The translations under genes were made by a program, and so were the position numbers. The notes below the pieces were generated by a model. It was not told the DNA's origin. It did no database searches and saw only the letters and a program-made list of their open reading frames with translations. A stretch of 64,000 nucleotides of DNA from Thermoanaerobaculia bacterium (GTDB lineage: Bacteria > Acidobacteriota > Thermoanaerobaculia > Multivoradales > Multivoraceae): the NCBI GenBank assembly GCA_022826745.1, contig JAJDUI010000009.1:62001-126000 (forward strand). Reading direction: 5' to 3'. Of the stretch, positions 51,192 through 60,546 are shown in pieces; within the stretch, counting starts at the first letter, position 1; every line of letters starts with the position of its first letter.

Positions 51192-51199
51192 ACCGTCCC

Positions 51200-52609
51200 T
51201 TGAAGGGGGCGGGAACAGCGGGCGACGGGCGGCCGATACGCCGGGAGTTGGGCGCCGTAGTGCGCCTGGCGACGCCGGTCATCCTGGTCCAGGTCGGGAT
51301 GGTGCTGATGGGCGCCGTCGACACGATGATGCTGGGCCGCGTGTCGGCGACCGAGCTGGCCGCCGGCGCGATCGGCAACGCGCTCAGCATCGCCGTGATC
51401 TGGTCCCTAATCGGCATCCTGCTGGCGATCGACCCGATGGCGGCGCAGGCCTTCGGCGCCGGCGATCACCGGCGGATCGGCAGGGTGCTGTGCCGGGGCG
51501 TGGCGATGGCGGTCCTGCTTGCTGTCCCCGGCACCCTGATCGTCGTCAACCTGGGGCCGATCCACGAGGCCGTTGCGCGGGTGCTGCCGTTCCTGGCGCA
51601 ACCGGAACCGGTCATGCCGATCGCGACGGCGTACTTCCGCGGGCTCGGGCCGGGAGTCGTCGCCTTCCTGCTCTTCATGTGCCTCCGCCAGACCCTTCAG
51701 GCGATGAGCATCGTCTGGCCGGCCCTGGTCTCGATCGCGGTCGCCAACGTGTTCAACGCGGTGGCCAACTGGGCGCTGATCTTCGGCAACCTGGGGTTCC
51801 CGGCTCTCGGCGCCCGCGGCTCTGCCTTCGCGACCTCGGCCTCGCGCTGGACGATGTTCCTCGTGCTTCTGGCCTTCGGCTGGCGCTATCTGCGGCCCTA
51901 CATCCGGGGTTGGCGTCTGGCCTGGCTGCGGGCGCGGGCGTTGCGACCGTTCTTCGTCGTCGGCTTGCCGATCTCGGTCCAGGTCTCGCTCGAGGTCTGG
52001 GTGTTCACGGCAGCGGCCCTTGTCATGGGCCAGTTGGGCGAGGCCCAGCTTGCGGGGCACCAGGTGGCGATCGGCCTTGCCTCCATCTCCTTCATGGTTC
52101 CGCTCGGCTTTGCCGGTGCCGCGACGACTCGGGTCGGCAACGCGATCGGACGCCGCGATCCGGTGGGCGCCCGCCGTTCGGCCGGCGTCTGTCTGGCGCT
52201 CGGCACCGGCGTGATGTTCCTGTTCGCGCTCCTCTTCATCCTGTTCCCGGGCAAGTTCGCTCGGATGTTCAGCGACGTGCCGGCGGTGGTGGAGGTAGCG
52301 GCCGTGCTGATTCCGCTTGCCGGCCTGTTCCAGATCGCCGACGGCGCCCAGGTGGCGGCGGCGGGCGTGCTCCGCGGCGCCGCGGACACCCGGTTCCCGG
52401 CAGCCGTCGCGCTCGTCGGCTACTGGCTGTTTGGCATGCCGGCCGGCGCCTGGCTGGCGTTCGGCCGCGGCATGGGACCGGCCGGGCTGTGGTGGGGCCT
52501 GACCTGCGGCCTGGTTTTCGTCGCCGTGCTGCTCGCCTTCAGGGTGCGAGTGCGGTTGTGGCGCCGGGCACTGGTCAGCATGCTGCCGGCCGATCCGGAC
52601 GAGGACTGA
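51200..52609 (+). CDS. MATE family multidrug/metabolite exporter
   Basis: The 469-residue product has 12 membrane helices in two similar halves. The first half includes [17 protein letters not shown] and the second [20 protein letters not shown], the MATE signature positions. It uses a sodium or proton gradient to expel drugs or metabolites. The start at TTG 51200 is uncertain because no ribosome site precedes it; the -10-like TACAAT just upstream suggests a leaderless mRNA. argG starts 101 bases after its stop. Confidence 0.9.
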   Translation: MKGAGTAGDGRPIRRELGAVVRLATPVILVQVGMVLMGAVDTMMLGRVSATELAAGAIGNALSIAVIWSLIGILLAIDPMAAQAFGAGDHRRIGRVLCRGVAMAVLLAVPGTLIVVNLGPIHEAVARVLPFLAQPEPVMPIATAYFRGLGPGVVAFLLFMCLRQTLQAMSIVWPALVSIAVANVFNAVANWALIFGNLGFPALGARGSAFATSASRWTMFLVLLAFGWRYLRPYIRGWRLAWLRARALRPFFVVGLPISVQVSLEVWVFTAAALVMGQLGEAQLAGHQVAIGLASISFMVPLGFAGAATTRVGNAIGRRDPVGARRSAGVCLALGTGVMFLFALLFILFPGKFARMFSDVPAVVEVAAVLIPLAGLFQIADGAQVAAAGVLRGAADTRFPAAVALVGYWLFGMPAGAWLAFGRGMGPAGLWWGLTCGLVFVAVLLAFRVRVRLWRRALVSMLPADPDED

Positions 52610-52710
52610 CGCGGCGCCAACCCGTGCGCCCCCGGCGGTTGCCAAACGCGGCGGGCCGGATAGTCTCCCGCGGGCACCGATTCTCGGGCGCCGGGGAGGA
52701 ACGCTCGATC

Positions 52711-53940
<1,230 letters not shown>

Positions 53941-53961
53941 GGCCGCCCGCTCCGGGGCCGG

Positions 53962-55560
53962 TCAGCCGATCGTGAAACGGACCTGACCGGCGACGGCGAG
54001 CTGGTAGTCCGCGAGGTCGCTGCTCAGCGTGACTTGCGGCCGCTCGGCCGTGACTTCCAGGTTCACCCGGTGGGGCGAACCCTTGCGCATCGAATGGCGC
54101 ACGCCGAGGCGAAGATGCTCCCGCCCGGTTGACGTGGCGGCCATGGCCTGGGCGAAGGGCGTCACCATGGATGTGCCGATTCCCATGCCCCATGCGACTT
54201 CGGCCCTGGTGTGCGACGCTCCGGGATCCCGGCGGGCGGAGACGCTCGCCAGCGCATCGGGAGACATGCCGATCCACCGGGGAGCGTCGGAGCGCCACAG
54301 GGCGTTCGCACGCGCGGATGTGCCGCCGAACTGCTGGGCGACCAGCAACGACAGTCCCTCGCCGTCCCTTGTCGCTGGACGCAGCTCGATCGTGGCGCCC
54401 ACGCCCTCTTCCTCGTAGCGCCCCAGGCCCTGAGTGACCAGCGTCCTGCCGGTGGCATGGACGCGCAGCCGGCCCTCGGCGGCGATCAGCTCCAGGCCCC
54501 CGGCGAGTTCCGTCCCGGTTCCGCTCGTCGAGGAACCGCCGTCATAGCGCTGGGCCACCTGGGTGAAGGGGCGGAAGACGACCGCGCCGACCTTGCGAGT
54601 CAGGGAGCCTTCGAGACCGATTCGTCCCCTGCTTGCGTCGCCGCCGAGACTGGCGTCCCCGGCCGGTCGGCCCAAGTCGTCGCCGCCCTCGATGACGGCG
54701 GAGCCGACGTCGCCGCGCAGGGCGAACTCGAGTGACCCGGCGGTCGCCACCCGCTGGCGGAAGCCGGCGAGGCCGAGCCGCATGCGGGCGTCGGAGGACG
54801 GAGGCGATCCCGCTGCCTGGTCCGCGTCTCCAACGAGGTCGCCGTGGCCCATGGCGCCCACTGCCCAGAGCTCCGTCCGGCACGACTTCCGGGACGGTCC
54901 GCGACAACCGGACGCGTAGCGGGCGTACGGGTAGATGCCGCTGAGGTCGAGACGCATGGCGGCGCCGCCGGTGTTCGACAGCCGGTAGCGCCCGGTGGCG
55001 TCGAACCAGGACACGGCGGTCCCGACCATGAGGTGTCCGGCGGTGTAGTCGACGCCGACGAAGGGCAGTTCCGGCGCGACCGAGTACGAGTTCCGACCCG
55101 CTCGTCCGCGCAGCGACCGGCGAGCCCCGGCTCCCCAGAGCGACAGCGTTCCGCCCGGGCGCTCCTCGTCGAGCGGCTCGACCTTGTGAACGAACTCGAA
55201 ACTGTCGGTCGCGAAGTCGAAATCCATGTCGGGCGTTCCGCACACCTCCCGGCCCGCTGCCCGGCCTCCATCCAGGGCGGTGCGCTCCACGTCGATGCGC
55301 TGCCGACGTCCGGCTTCGCAACGGTCGAGTGACTTCATCTTCACGCGGTTTCGGCCCGGCCCCTTCCCGAACCGTTGCACGACCGTGTCCGTTGCGCCAA
55401 GGAGCATGCCGCGCGCGAAACCTCCGAGGACTGCTTCCTCCGCCAGTTGCTGTTCCGTCGCGCCGTCGCTTCCGAAATCGCCTGGTTCAGCCGCGCGGGC
55501 CGGTCCGAAGGAAAGAGCGACCAGAGCCAGAGCGCAACCGCAGCAGAAGGTTCTGTGCAT
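53962..55560 (-). CDS. Autotransporter-like outer-membrane beta-barrel protein
   Basis: The 532-residue product has a signal peptide ending ARAAE. After about 180 residues without a recognised domain, the sequence alternates hydrophobic and polar residues through a series of beta strands (GVDYTAGHLMVGTAVSWFDA, MRLDLSGIYPYARY, AVVFRPFTQVAQRYDGG) and ends VAGQVRFTIG. This fits an outer-membrane barrel of the autotransporter/TIGR-type. Two Cys pairs (KSLDRCEAG/REVCGTP and SGCRGPSRKSCR) may form disulfides. The function is unknown. Confidence 0.65.
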   Translation of the reverse strand: MHRTFCCGCALALVALSFGPARAAEPGDFGSDGATEQQLAEEAVLGGFARGMLLGATDTVVQRFGKGPGRNRVKMKSLDRCEAGRRQRIDVERTALDGGRAAGREVCGTPDMDFDFATDSFEFVHKVEPLDEERPGGTLSLWGAGARRSLRGRAGRNSYSVAPELPFVGVDYTAGHLMVGTAVSWFDATGRYRLSNTGGAAMRLDLSGIYPYARYASGCRGPSRKSCRTELWAVGAMGHGDLVGDADQAAGSPPSSDARMRLGLAGFRQRVATAGSLEFALRGDVGSAVIEGGDDLGRPAGDASLGGDASRGRIGLEGSLTRKVGAVVFRPFTQVAQRYDGGSSTSGTGTELAGGLELIAAEGRLRVHATGRTLVTQGLGRYEEEGVGATIELRPATRDGEGLSLLVAQQFGGTSARANALWRSDAPRWIGMSPDALASVSARRDPGASHTRAEVAWGMGIGTSMVTPFAQAMAATSTGREHLRLGVRHSMRKGSPHRVNLEVTAERPQVTLSSDLADYQLAVAGQVRFTIG

Positions 55561-55628
55561 GAAAACCGGATTCTATACGTCTTTCTGCATACGAACCGGG
55601 GAACCTCCCGAACCTGCCGGCGATGGCT

Positions 55629-56600
55629 CTACCGGGCGATCGCCTGGAGCTTCTCGGTCAGCAGCGGCACGACCGCCTTGTAGTCCTCGACGATTCCGAA
55701 GCTGCAGTGCTTGAAGATCGGCGCGTCGGCGTCCGTGTTGATCGCCGCGACGACCTTGCTGTCGCCCATGCCGAGCAGGTGCTGGCTGGCGCCGGAGATA
55801 GCGATCGCGATGTAGAGCTCGGGGGCCACCTTCTTGCCGGTCTGGCCGACCTGCCAGTTCGGGGGTACCCAGCCGGCATCGCAGGCGGCGCGTGAGGCGC
55901 CCTGCTCGGCGCCGATCGAATCGGCGAGCTTCTTCAGTTCCTGGAAGGGCTCGGGGCCGCCGAGCCCGCGGCCGCCGGAGACGATGATCTGCGCGTCCTC
56001 GAGGCGCACGCCTTCCTGTACCGCGACCTCACGGCCGGTGATGCGGATGCGGGGTGCATCGAGCGCCAGATCGACGGACGTCACTTCGCCGGCCGACTGC
56101 TGTCCGGGCGCGGGTTCGAAGCCGCGGGCCCGCAGCCAGACGACGGCCGGCTGCTTCTTCAGCCGGTAGATCGAGATCGCCTTGCCGCCGTAGGCCGTGC
56201 GCTGCGCCAGCAGGTGGTCGCCGTCCATCCGGATCGCGGCCGCGTCGGCCATCGAGCTGCCGCCCAGGCGGTGGGCGAGGCGCGGCGCGATCTCCTGACT
56301 GTAGGTGTCGTTGCTGAGCAGCACCGCGACGTAGTCGCCGCCGCCCGCGGCGTGGAGTTGCTCGGCCGCCTGCAGCGCCTGTTCGGGCTGGTAGTCCCGC
56401 AGCGCTTCGTTGGCGCCGACCACCACGCGGTCGGCGACGGTCGCGAGCGCCGCGACCGCGTCGTCCCCGGCGGGGCCGATCACCAGAGCGTGGAGCTCGC
56501 CGCCGACGCTCTCGGCAAGGGCCCGGCCGGCGCCCGCCGCGCCTTGCGCGGCGCGGTCATAGCCGAGACTGCCCAGAACACAGACTGCAACGTTCGCCAT
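55629..56600 (-). CDS. etfA: Electron transfer flavoprotein, alpha subunit
   Basis: The 323-residue product starts at ATG 56598-56600 after AAGGAGAG. The C-terminal FAD-binding domain is recognisable: GRGLGGPEPFQELKKLADSI, then AAC-DAGWVPPNWQVGQTGKKV and IAIAISGASQHLLGM. The N-terminal half is the usual alpha/beta domain. It accepts electrons from acyl-CoA dehydrogenases together with EtfB, encoded 42 bases upstream. Confidence 0.94.
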   Translation of the reverse strand: MANVAVCVLGSLGYDRAAQGAAGAGRALAESVGGELHALVIGPAGDDAVAALATVADRVVVGANEALRDYQPEQALQAAEQLHAAGGGDYVAVLLSNDTYSQEIAPRLAHRLGGSSMADAAAIRMDGDHLLAQRTAYGGKAISIYRLKKQPAVVWLRARGFEPAPGQQSAGEVTSVDLALDAPRIRITGREVAVQEGVRLEDAQIIVSGGRGLGGPEPFQELKKLADSIGAEQGASRAACDAGWVPPNWQVGQTGKKVAPELYIAIAISGASQHLLGMGDSKVVAAINTDADAPIFKHCSFGIVEDYKAVVPLLTEKLQAIAR

Positions 56601-56642
56601 CGTTTCTCTCCTTCTGCCCTTTGCTGCCGGGTTCCGTCTGCG

Positions 56643-57467
56643 TCAGCCGATGGAGGCCACGACTTCGTGGATGCGCTTCGCCAGTTGGTCGACCCGCTCG
56701 TCCAGGGTGTCGCCTTCCGCCAGTTCGCACTCGACTTCGTCCGCCGGGATGAAGATCTCCTCGACCTCGAAGATCGACGACCCGGCCCGGACCTCCTCGC
56801 TGTCCAGCTCCAGGTCGGCGAGGCCCAGCTTCTGGAGGGGCTTGCGGTAGGACATCATGACGTCCCGCGTCTTGGGGATGCGGGGCACGTTGTCCTCGTT
56901 GTTCGTGATGGTGACGAGGAAGGGCGGCTCGGCCTCCGCGACCTCGATGCCGACGTCGGTCTGACGGCGGAGCGTTACGCTGCCGTTGCCTGGCTGGAGG
57001 CTCTCGACGAAACCCAGCGCGGGCCGCCCAAGTTCCTCGGCCAGCACGCCGCCGGTCTGTCCCACGCCCCAGTCGCCCGACTCCCGGCCGACGAGCACGG
57101 CGTCGAAGGGGCCGCCGTCCTGCTCCAGTCGCCGGATCGCCGCCGCCAGCACGCGACCGACGGCCGCAGCGTCCGGGTTCGTGTTGCCGTCGCGTTCGAC
57201 CAGGCAGGCCTCGTCGACCGTCATCGCCATCGCCTTGCGCAGGCAGTCCTCGGCCGAGGACTCGCCGTAGCAGAGCGCGGTGATCTTCACGTCGCCGCCT
57301 GCCGCCTCACGGAACTGGAGAGCGGTCTCGACCGCGTTCTCGCAGAAGATGTTCGTCACCAGGTTGGCGCCGCCCCGTTTGGCGGCCCTGGCTTCGGGAT
57401 CGATCTGGAAGTCCCGTGCGGGAACGTCCGGGTCGAGAATCTGTTTCAGGCAGACGAGCACTCTCAT
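56643..57467 (-). CDS. etfB: Electron transfer flavoprotein, beta subunit
   Basis: The 274-residue product has the AMP-binding alpha/beta fold: MRVLVCLKQILDPDVPARDF, and the signature DAVLVGRESGDWGVGQTGGVL. The start ATG overlaps the TetR stop by four bases (ATGA) and is preceded by AAGGAGA, so regulator and ETF genes are one transcript. Together with EtfA it forms the soluble electron carrier for the EtfD-like membrane oxidoreductase encoded upstream. Confidence 0.94.
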   Translation of the reverse strand: MRVLVCLKQILDPDVPARDFQIDPEARAAKRGGANLVTNIFCENAVETALQFREAAGGDVKITALCYGESSAEDCLRKAMAMTVDEACLVERDGNTNPDAAAVGRVLAAAIRRLEQDGGPFDAVLVGRESGDWGVGQTGGVLAEELGRPALGFVESLQPGNGSVTLRRQTDVGIEVAEAEPPFLVTITNNEDNVPRIPKTRDVMMSYRKPLQKLGLADLELDSEEVRAGSSIFEVEEIFIPADEVECELAEGDTLDERVDQLAKRIHEVVASIG

Positions 57468-58150
57468 TCTCGCGTCTCCTTCGCCGGCTGCCCGGTCCTG
57501 GCCGGGTTGCCGGCGTTGCTGTCTTCACCGCGGTTCAGCACCGCCGAGATCGCCATGCGGGTCACTTCGGCCACGACTTCGTCGCCGTCCAGCCGGCCGT
57601 CGGCCCGGTACCAGCGGGAGATCCAGAGGATCATCCCGACCAGGCTGAACGCTCCCACCGTGGGGTCGAGGCCCAGGACCTTGCCCTCGTCGCGCAGGGC
57701 GGCGAGGGTGTCGGCGATGAAATCGACGTAGTCCCGCTGCCTGCCGATGATGTCGGCGCGGTCGTCGGGGAGGAGCCCCTCGAGTTCGTTGACGAGGATG
57801 GTCAGCGCCGAGGAGTCCTGGGTGATCAGCCGGGCGTGGCGCGCGACGATCGTCTCCAGCCGGGCCTGAGGATCCTCTACGCGCCGGGCCGGCTCGATGA
57901 CCTGCTCGTCGAGCTGGTCCATGGCGAAGCCCATGATCGCGAACAGAAGGTCCTGCTTGCCCTTGATGTAGTAGTAGAGGCCGGCCTTGGTCAGTCCGAC
58001 CGCGGCGGCGATGTCGTTGATCGACGTGGCGTGGTAGCCCTTGCGGTGGAAGATCCGCGCCGCGCTGCGGTAGATCTCCGCCCGCCGGTCCTGTTCGCCG
58101 TTGGCCGCGCCGGTGGCGGCCCGGAGGGCCGCGTTGTCCAGGGCAGTCAT
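57464..58150 (-). CDS. TetR family regulator of the etf genes
   Basis: The 228-residue product has the TetR helix-turn-helix near residues 25-65: IYRSAARIFHRKGYHATSI, then NDIAAAVGLTKAGLYYYIKG. The C-terminal helical half resembles acyl-CoA-responsive TetR proteins. It is the first gene of a transcript with etfB and etfA, and a probable operator lies 37 bases upstream of its start, so autoregulation by an acyl-CoA ligand is likely but inferred. Confidence 0.9.
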   Translation of the reverse strand: MTALDNAALRAATGAANGEQDRRAEIYRSAARIFHRKGYHATSINDIAAAVGLTKAGLYYYIKGKQDLLFAIMGFAMDQLDEQVIEPARRVEDPQARLETIVARHARLITQDSSALTILVNELEGLLPDDRADIIGRQRDYVDFIADTLAALRDEGKVLGLDPTVGAFSLVGMILWISRWYRADGRLDGDEVVAEVTRMAISAVLNRGEDSNAGNPARTGQPAKETRE

Positions 58151-58186
58151 CGGGTCGAGGGTCCTCGGAAGGTCACGAAGAGTAGT

Positions 58187-58204
58187 CTACCGACCGCCCG
58201 GTAG
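58187..58204. promoter_or_regulatory. Likely TetR operator
   Basis: CTACCG - ACCGCC - CGGTAG is a perfect 6-base inverted repeat with a 6-base centre, whose left part reads TACCGACCG. It resembles the ACCGACCGGTCGGT-type palindromes bound by TetR regulators of fatty-acid and acyl-CoA genes. It sits between the EtfD-like gene stop and the TetR gene start, where the TetR-etfBA promoter must be. Confidence 0.6.
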
Positions 58205-58236
58205 GTTCGCAATGGACCCGGTGGACGGAGAGGATG

Positions 58237-60318
58237 CTAGGGCGCGGCCTCTTCGGACTCGCCGACCGCGTCCCAGAGCAGCTCCGCCACGTCCCTGACC
58301 TGGACGTCGCGTTCGCCGCGGCGGGCGTTCACGCCGTCGTCGAGCATCGTGGCGCAGAACGGACAGCCCACGGCCACCACGTCGGCGCCGGTGTCGACCG
58401 CCTCCTGGGCGCGTTCCTGGTTCACCCGCTGGTCCGGCGGCTCGTCGACGAAGGCCATGCCGCCGCCGCCGCCGCAGCAGAAGCTCGTGTTCCGGCTGCG
58501 CTCCATCTCGACCTGCCTCGCGCCGCCGACCTGCGCGAGCAGGTTGCGGGGCGCGTCGTACTCGCCGTTGTGGCGGCCGAGATAGCAGGGGTCGTGGAAG
58601 GTGATGGTCGAACTCCCGTTCGATCTGCCCCCGGCGCCGTTCCCGTCGAGACGGCCCTGTTCCAGCAGTTCATCGAGGAACTGGGTGTGGTGGTAGACCT
58701 CGTAGCTGCCGCCGAAGTGCGGGTACTCGTTCCTGAACGAGTTGAAGCAGTGGGGGCAGGAGGTGACGACCTTGCGCACGCCGTAGCGTTGCATCGTCTC
58801 GACGTTGCCCTTGGCCAGCATCTCGAACAGGAACTCGTTGCCCACGCGGCGGGCGGGATCGCCGGTGCAGGACTCCTCGCGGCCGAGGATCGCGAACTTC
58901 ACCCCGGCCTTCTTGAGGAGCTTCGCGGTGGCCCGGACCGTGTTCCGGTTGCGCTCGACCAGGGCGCCGCCGCAACCGACCCACATCAGGACCTCGGCCT
59001 CGTGCGGATCGTCCATCTCGGCCATCACGTCGATGTCGAGACCCTCGGTCCAGTCGACGCGGCTGAACTGAGTGCCCGCGAACGGATGCTGGCGCGACTC
59101 GAGCGAGTTCATCATGTCCATCATCCCCTCGGGGAAGTCCGCCTCCTCCATGACGAGGTAGCGGCGCGCGTCGACGATCTTCGGCATCTGTTCGATGTGG
59201 ACCGGGCAGGCCTCCATGCAGGCGGCGCAGGTGGTGCAGGCGAAGAGCGCTTCCGGCGATACGGCCGTCTTCTGGTCGATGATCGGCAGGAGTTCATCGC
59301 TTCCGTTGCCGCCGTCGCCGTTGCCGTTGCCCGCCCGGCTGCCCAGAAGCTCGTCGCCCCGCTTGTGCATCAGCCCCTGCAGGTCGAGGATGATGTCGCG
59401 CGGCGACAGCGACTTGCCCACCGTGTTGGCCGGGCAGACGTCGGTGCAACGGCCGCACTCCGTGCAGGCGTCGAAGTCGAGCAGGTCCTTCCAGGTGAAA
59501 TCGCCGAGGTGGTTGATCCCGAAGCGCTCGGCGGTCTCGAAGTCGATCGTCTTGAGCGAGCCGCCGTAGCCGTCCAGGTTGGCGGTGAAGATGTTCAGCG
59601 GGGCCGTGAAGACGTGGGACATCTTGCTGAACGGCACCCAGGCGATCCAGCCGAACGCCACGACCAGGTGGAACCACCAGATGATCACGTGGCCGCGCTG
59701 CATCGCCGTATCCGTCATCCAGGGGTCGGAACCGAGAGCGAACAGGTTGCCGATCGGCGACCAGGCGGCCCAGGGGTCGTCGGTGACGGCTATTCGCCAG
59801 CCCTCGATCATGAAGCCTGTCAAGGCCATGACGAAGATCGTGATCAGAATCCAGCTCGCCTCGTCGGTGTAGACCAGCAGCTTCGGCTTCGAGATCCAGC
59901 GTCGTATCGCGGCCAGGGCGACGCCCACGAGCACGAAGAGGCCGAAGATGTCGACGATCAGGGACTGGAAGATGAGGTAGAAGTGCCCCTTCATGATGTG
60001 CAGGGGCGTGTCGTGGTGGATGGCGACCACAGTGGTCGCCAGGAACAGCACGATGAAGCCGGTGTAGACCAGACTGTGGAAGACGCCGGCGTAGCGCCTC
60101 TTGATCGTGCGGCCCTGACCCACGGCGTTCCTCAGGAAGAGCTGCAGCCGCTCGCCCGGCCGGTCGAAGCGGAGCGCCGGCTGGCCTGACCGCCAGCGCC
60201 GGACCTTGAGCCAGAAACCCCAGCCGAAGACCGCCAGCGTGGGGACCATCAGCACGTACACCAACCAGGTGTATTCGATGTTCCAGAAGACCTCTCGGGT
60301 TGCCTGCGTGGGGTCCAT
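58237..60318 (-). CDS. EtfD-like membrane Fe-S oxidoreductase (ETF to quinone)
   Basis: I start at the ATG at 60316-60318 (MDPTQATREVFW); another ATG ten codons upstream is possible. The 693-residue product has five or six membrane helices in the first 230 residues, with His residues that could bind haem b. Two 4Fe-4S sites follow (CTECGRCTDVCPA and CTTCAACMEACPV), and then two cysteine-rich CCG-type domains, the second with CCGGGGGMAF. This is the arrangement of heterodisulfide-reductase-like proteins such as mycobacterial EtfD, which passes electrons from ETF to menaquinone. The nearby etfAB genes strongly support that role. Confidence 0.88.
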   Translation of the reverse strand: MDPTQATREVFWNIEYTWLVYVLMVPTLAVFGWGFWLKVRRWRSGQPALRFDRPGERLQLFLRNAVGQGRTIKRRYAGVFHSLVYTGFIVLFLATTVVAIHHDTPLHIMKGHFYLIFQSLIVDIFGLFVLVGVALAAIRRWISKPKLLVYTDEASWILITIFVMALTGFMIEGWRIAVTDDPWAAWSPIGNLFALGSDPWMTDTAMQRGHVIIWWFHLVVAFGWIAWVPFSKMSHVFTAPLNIFTANLDGYGGSLKTIDFETAERFGINHLGDFTWKDLLDFDACTECGRCTDVCPANTVGKSLSPRDIILDLQGLMHKRGDELLGSRAGNGNGDGGNGSDELLPIIDQKTAVSPEALFACTTCAACMEACPVHIEQMPKIVDARRYLVMEEADFPEGMMDMMNSLESRQHPFAGTQFSRVDWTEGLDIDVMAEMDDPHEAEVLMWVGCGGALVERNRNTVRATAKLLKKAGVKFAILGREESCTGDPARRVGNEFLFEMLAKGNVETMQRYGVRKVVTSCPHCFNSFRNEYPHFGGSYEVYHHTQFLDELLEQGRLDGNGAGGRSNGSSTITFHDPCYLGRHNGEYDAPRNLLAQVGGARQVEMERSRNTSFCCGGGGGMAFVDEPPDQRVNQERAQEAVDTGADVVAVGCPFCATMLDDGVNARRGERDVQVRDVAELLWDAVGESEEAAP

Positions 60319-60348
60319 GACGGTCACTGTACCGCCGACTCGAAACAT

Positions 60349-60546
60349 CCGGCAATGCCGGTCAGTCGCCGGGCCGGCTTAACCTCTTGTTCATGAATAA
60401 CTTACGGTGAGTCGAAGGCTCGCACCGTATCCGGTGCGGAATGGCTGTAAGTTACTGATAACAAAGGACTTACAAGGTATGAAGATGGTTGCTTTCCGCA
60501 GAGTTTTCCGCAGATTCTGCGGACTCCCGGCGCCGCGGGACCGCCT
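60349..60546. promoter_or_regulatory. Structured AT-richer intergenic region
   Basis: This gap separates the acyl-CoA synthetase stop from the EtfD-like gene start, so it should hold the latter's promoter. It contains, in order: a 7-base-pair hairpin with a four-base loop (CGCACCG - TATC - CGGTGCG, 60421-60438); an inverted pair TGTAAGT/ACTTACA (60446-60452 and 60468-60474); and a perfect palindrome TCCGCAGA-T-TCTGCGGA (60507-60523) with a third, direct half-site TTCCGCAGA at 60494-60502. The palindrome looks like an operator for a dimeric regulator. No small protein or known RNA is evident. Confidence 0.5.

Noticed and set aside
51169-52710. An upstream extension of the argG frame through the whole MATE gene
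   Set aside because: It is read in a different frame from the MATE protein. argG has a good ribosome site and the normal start at 52711.
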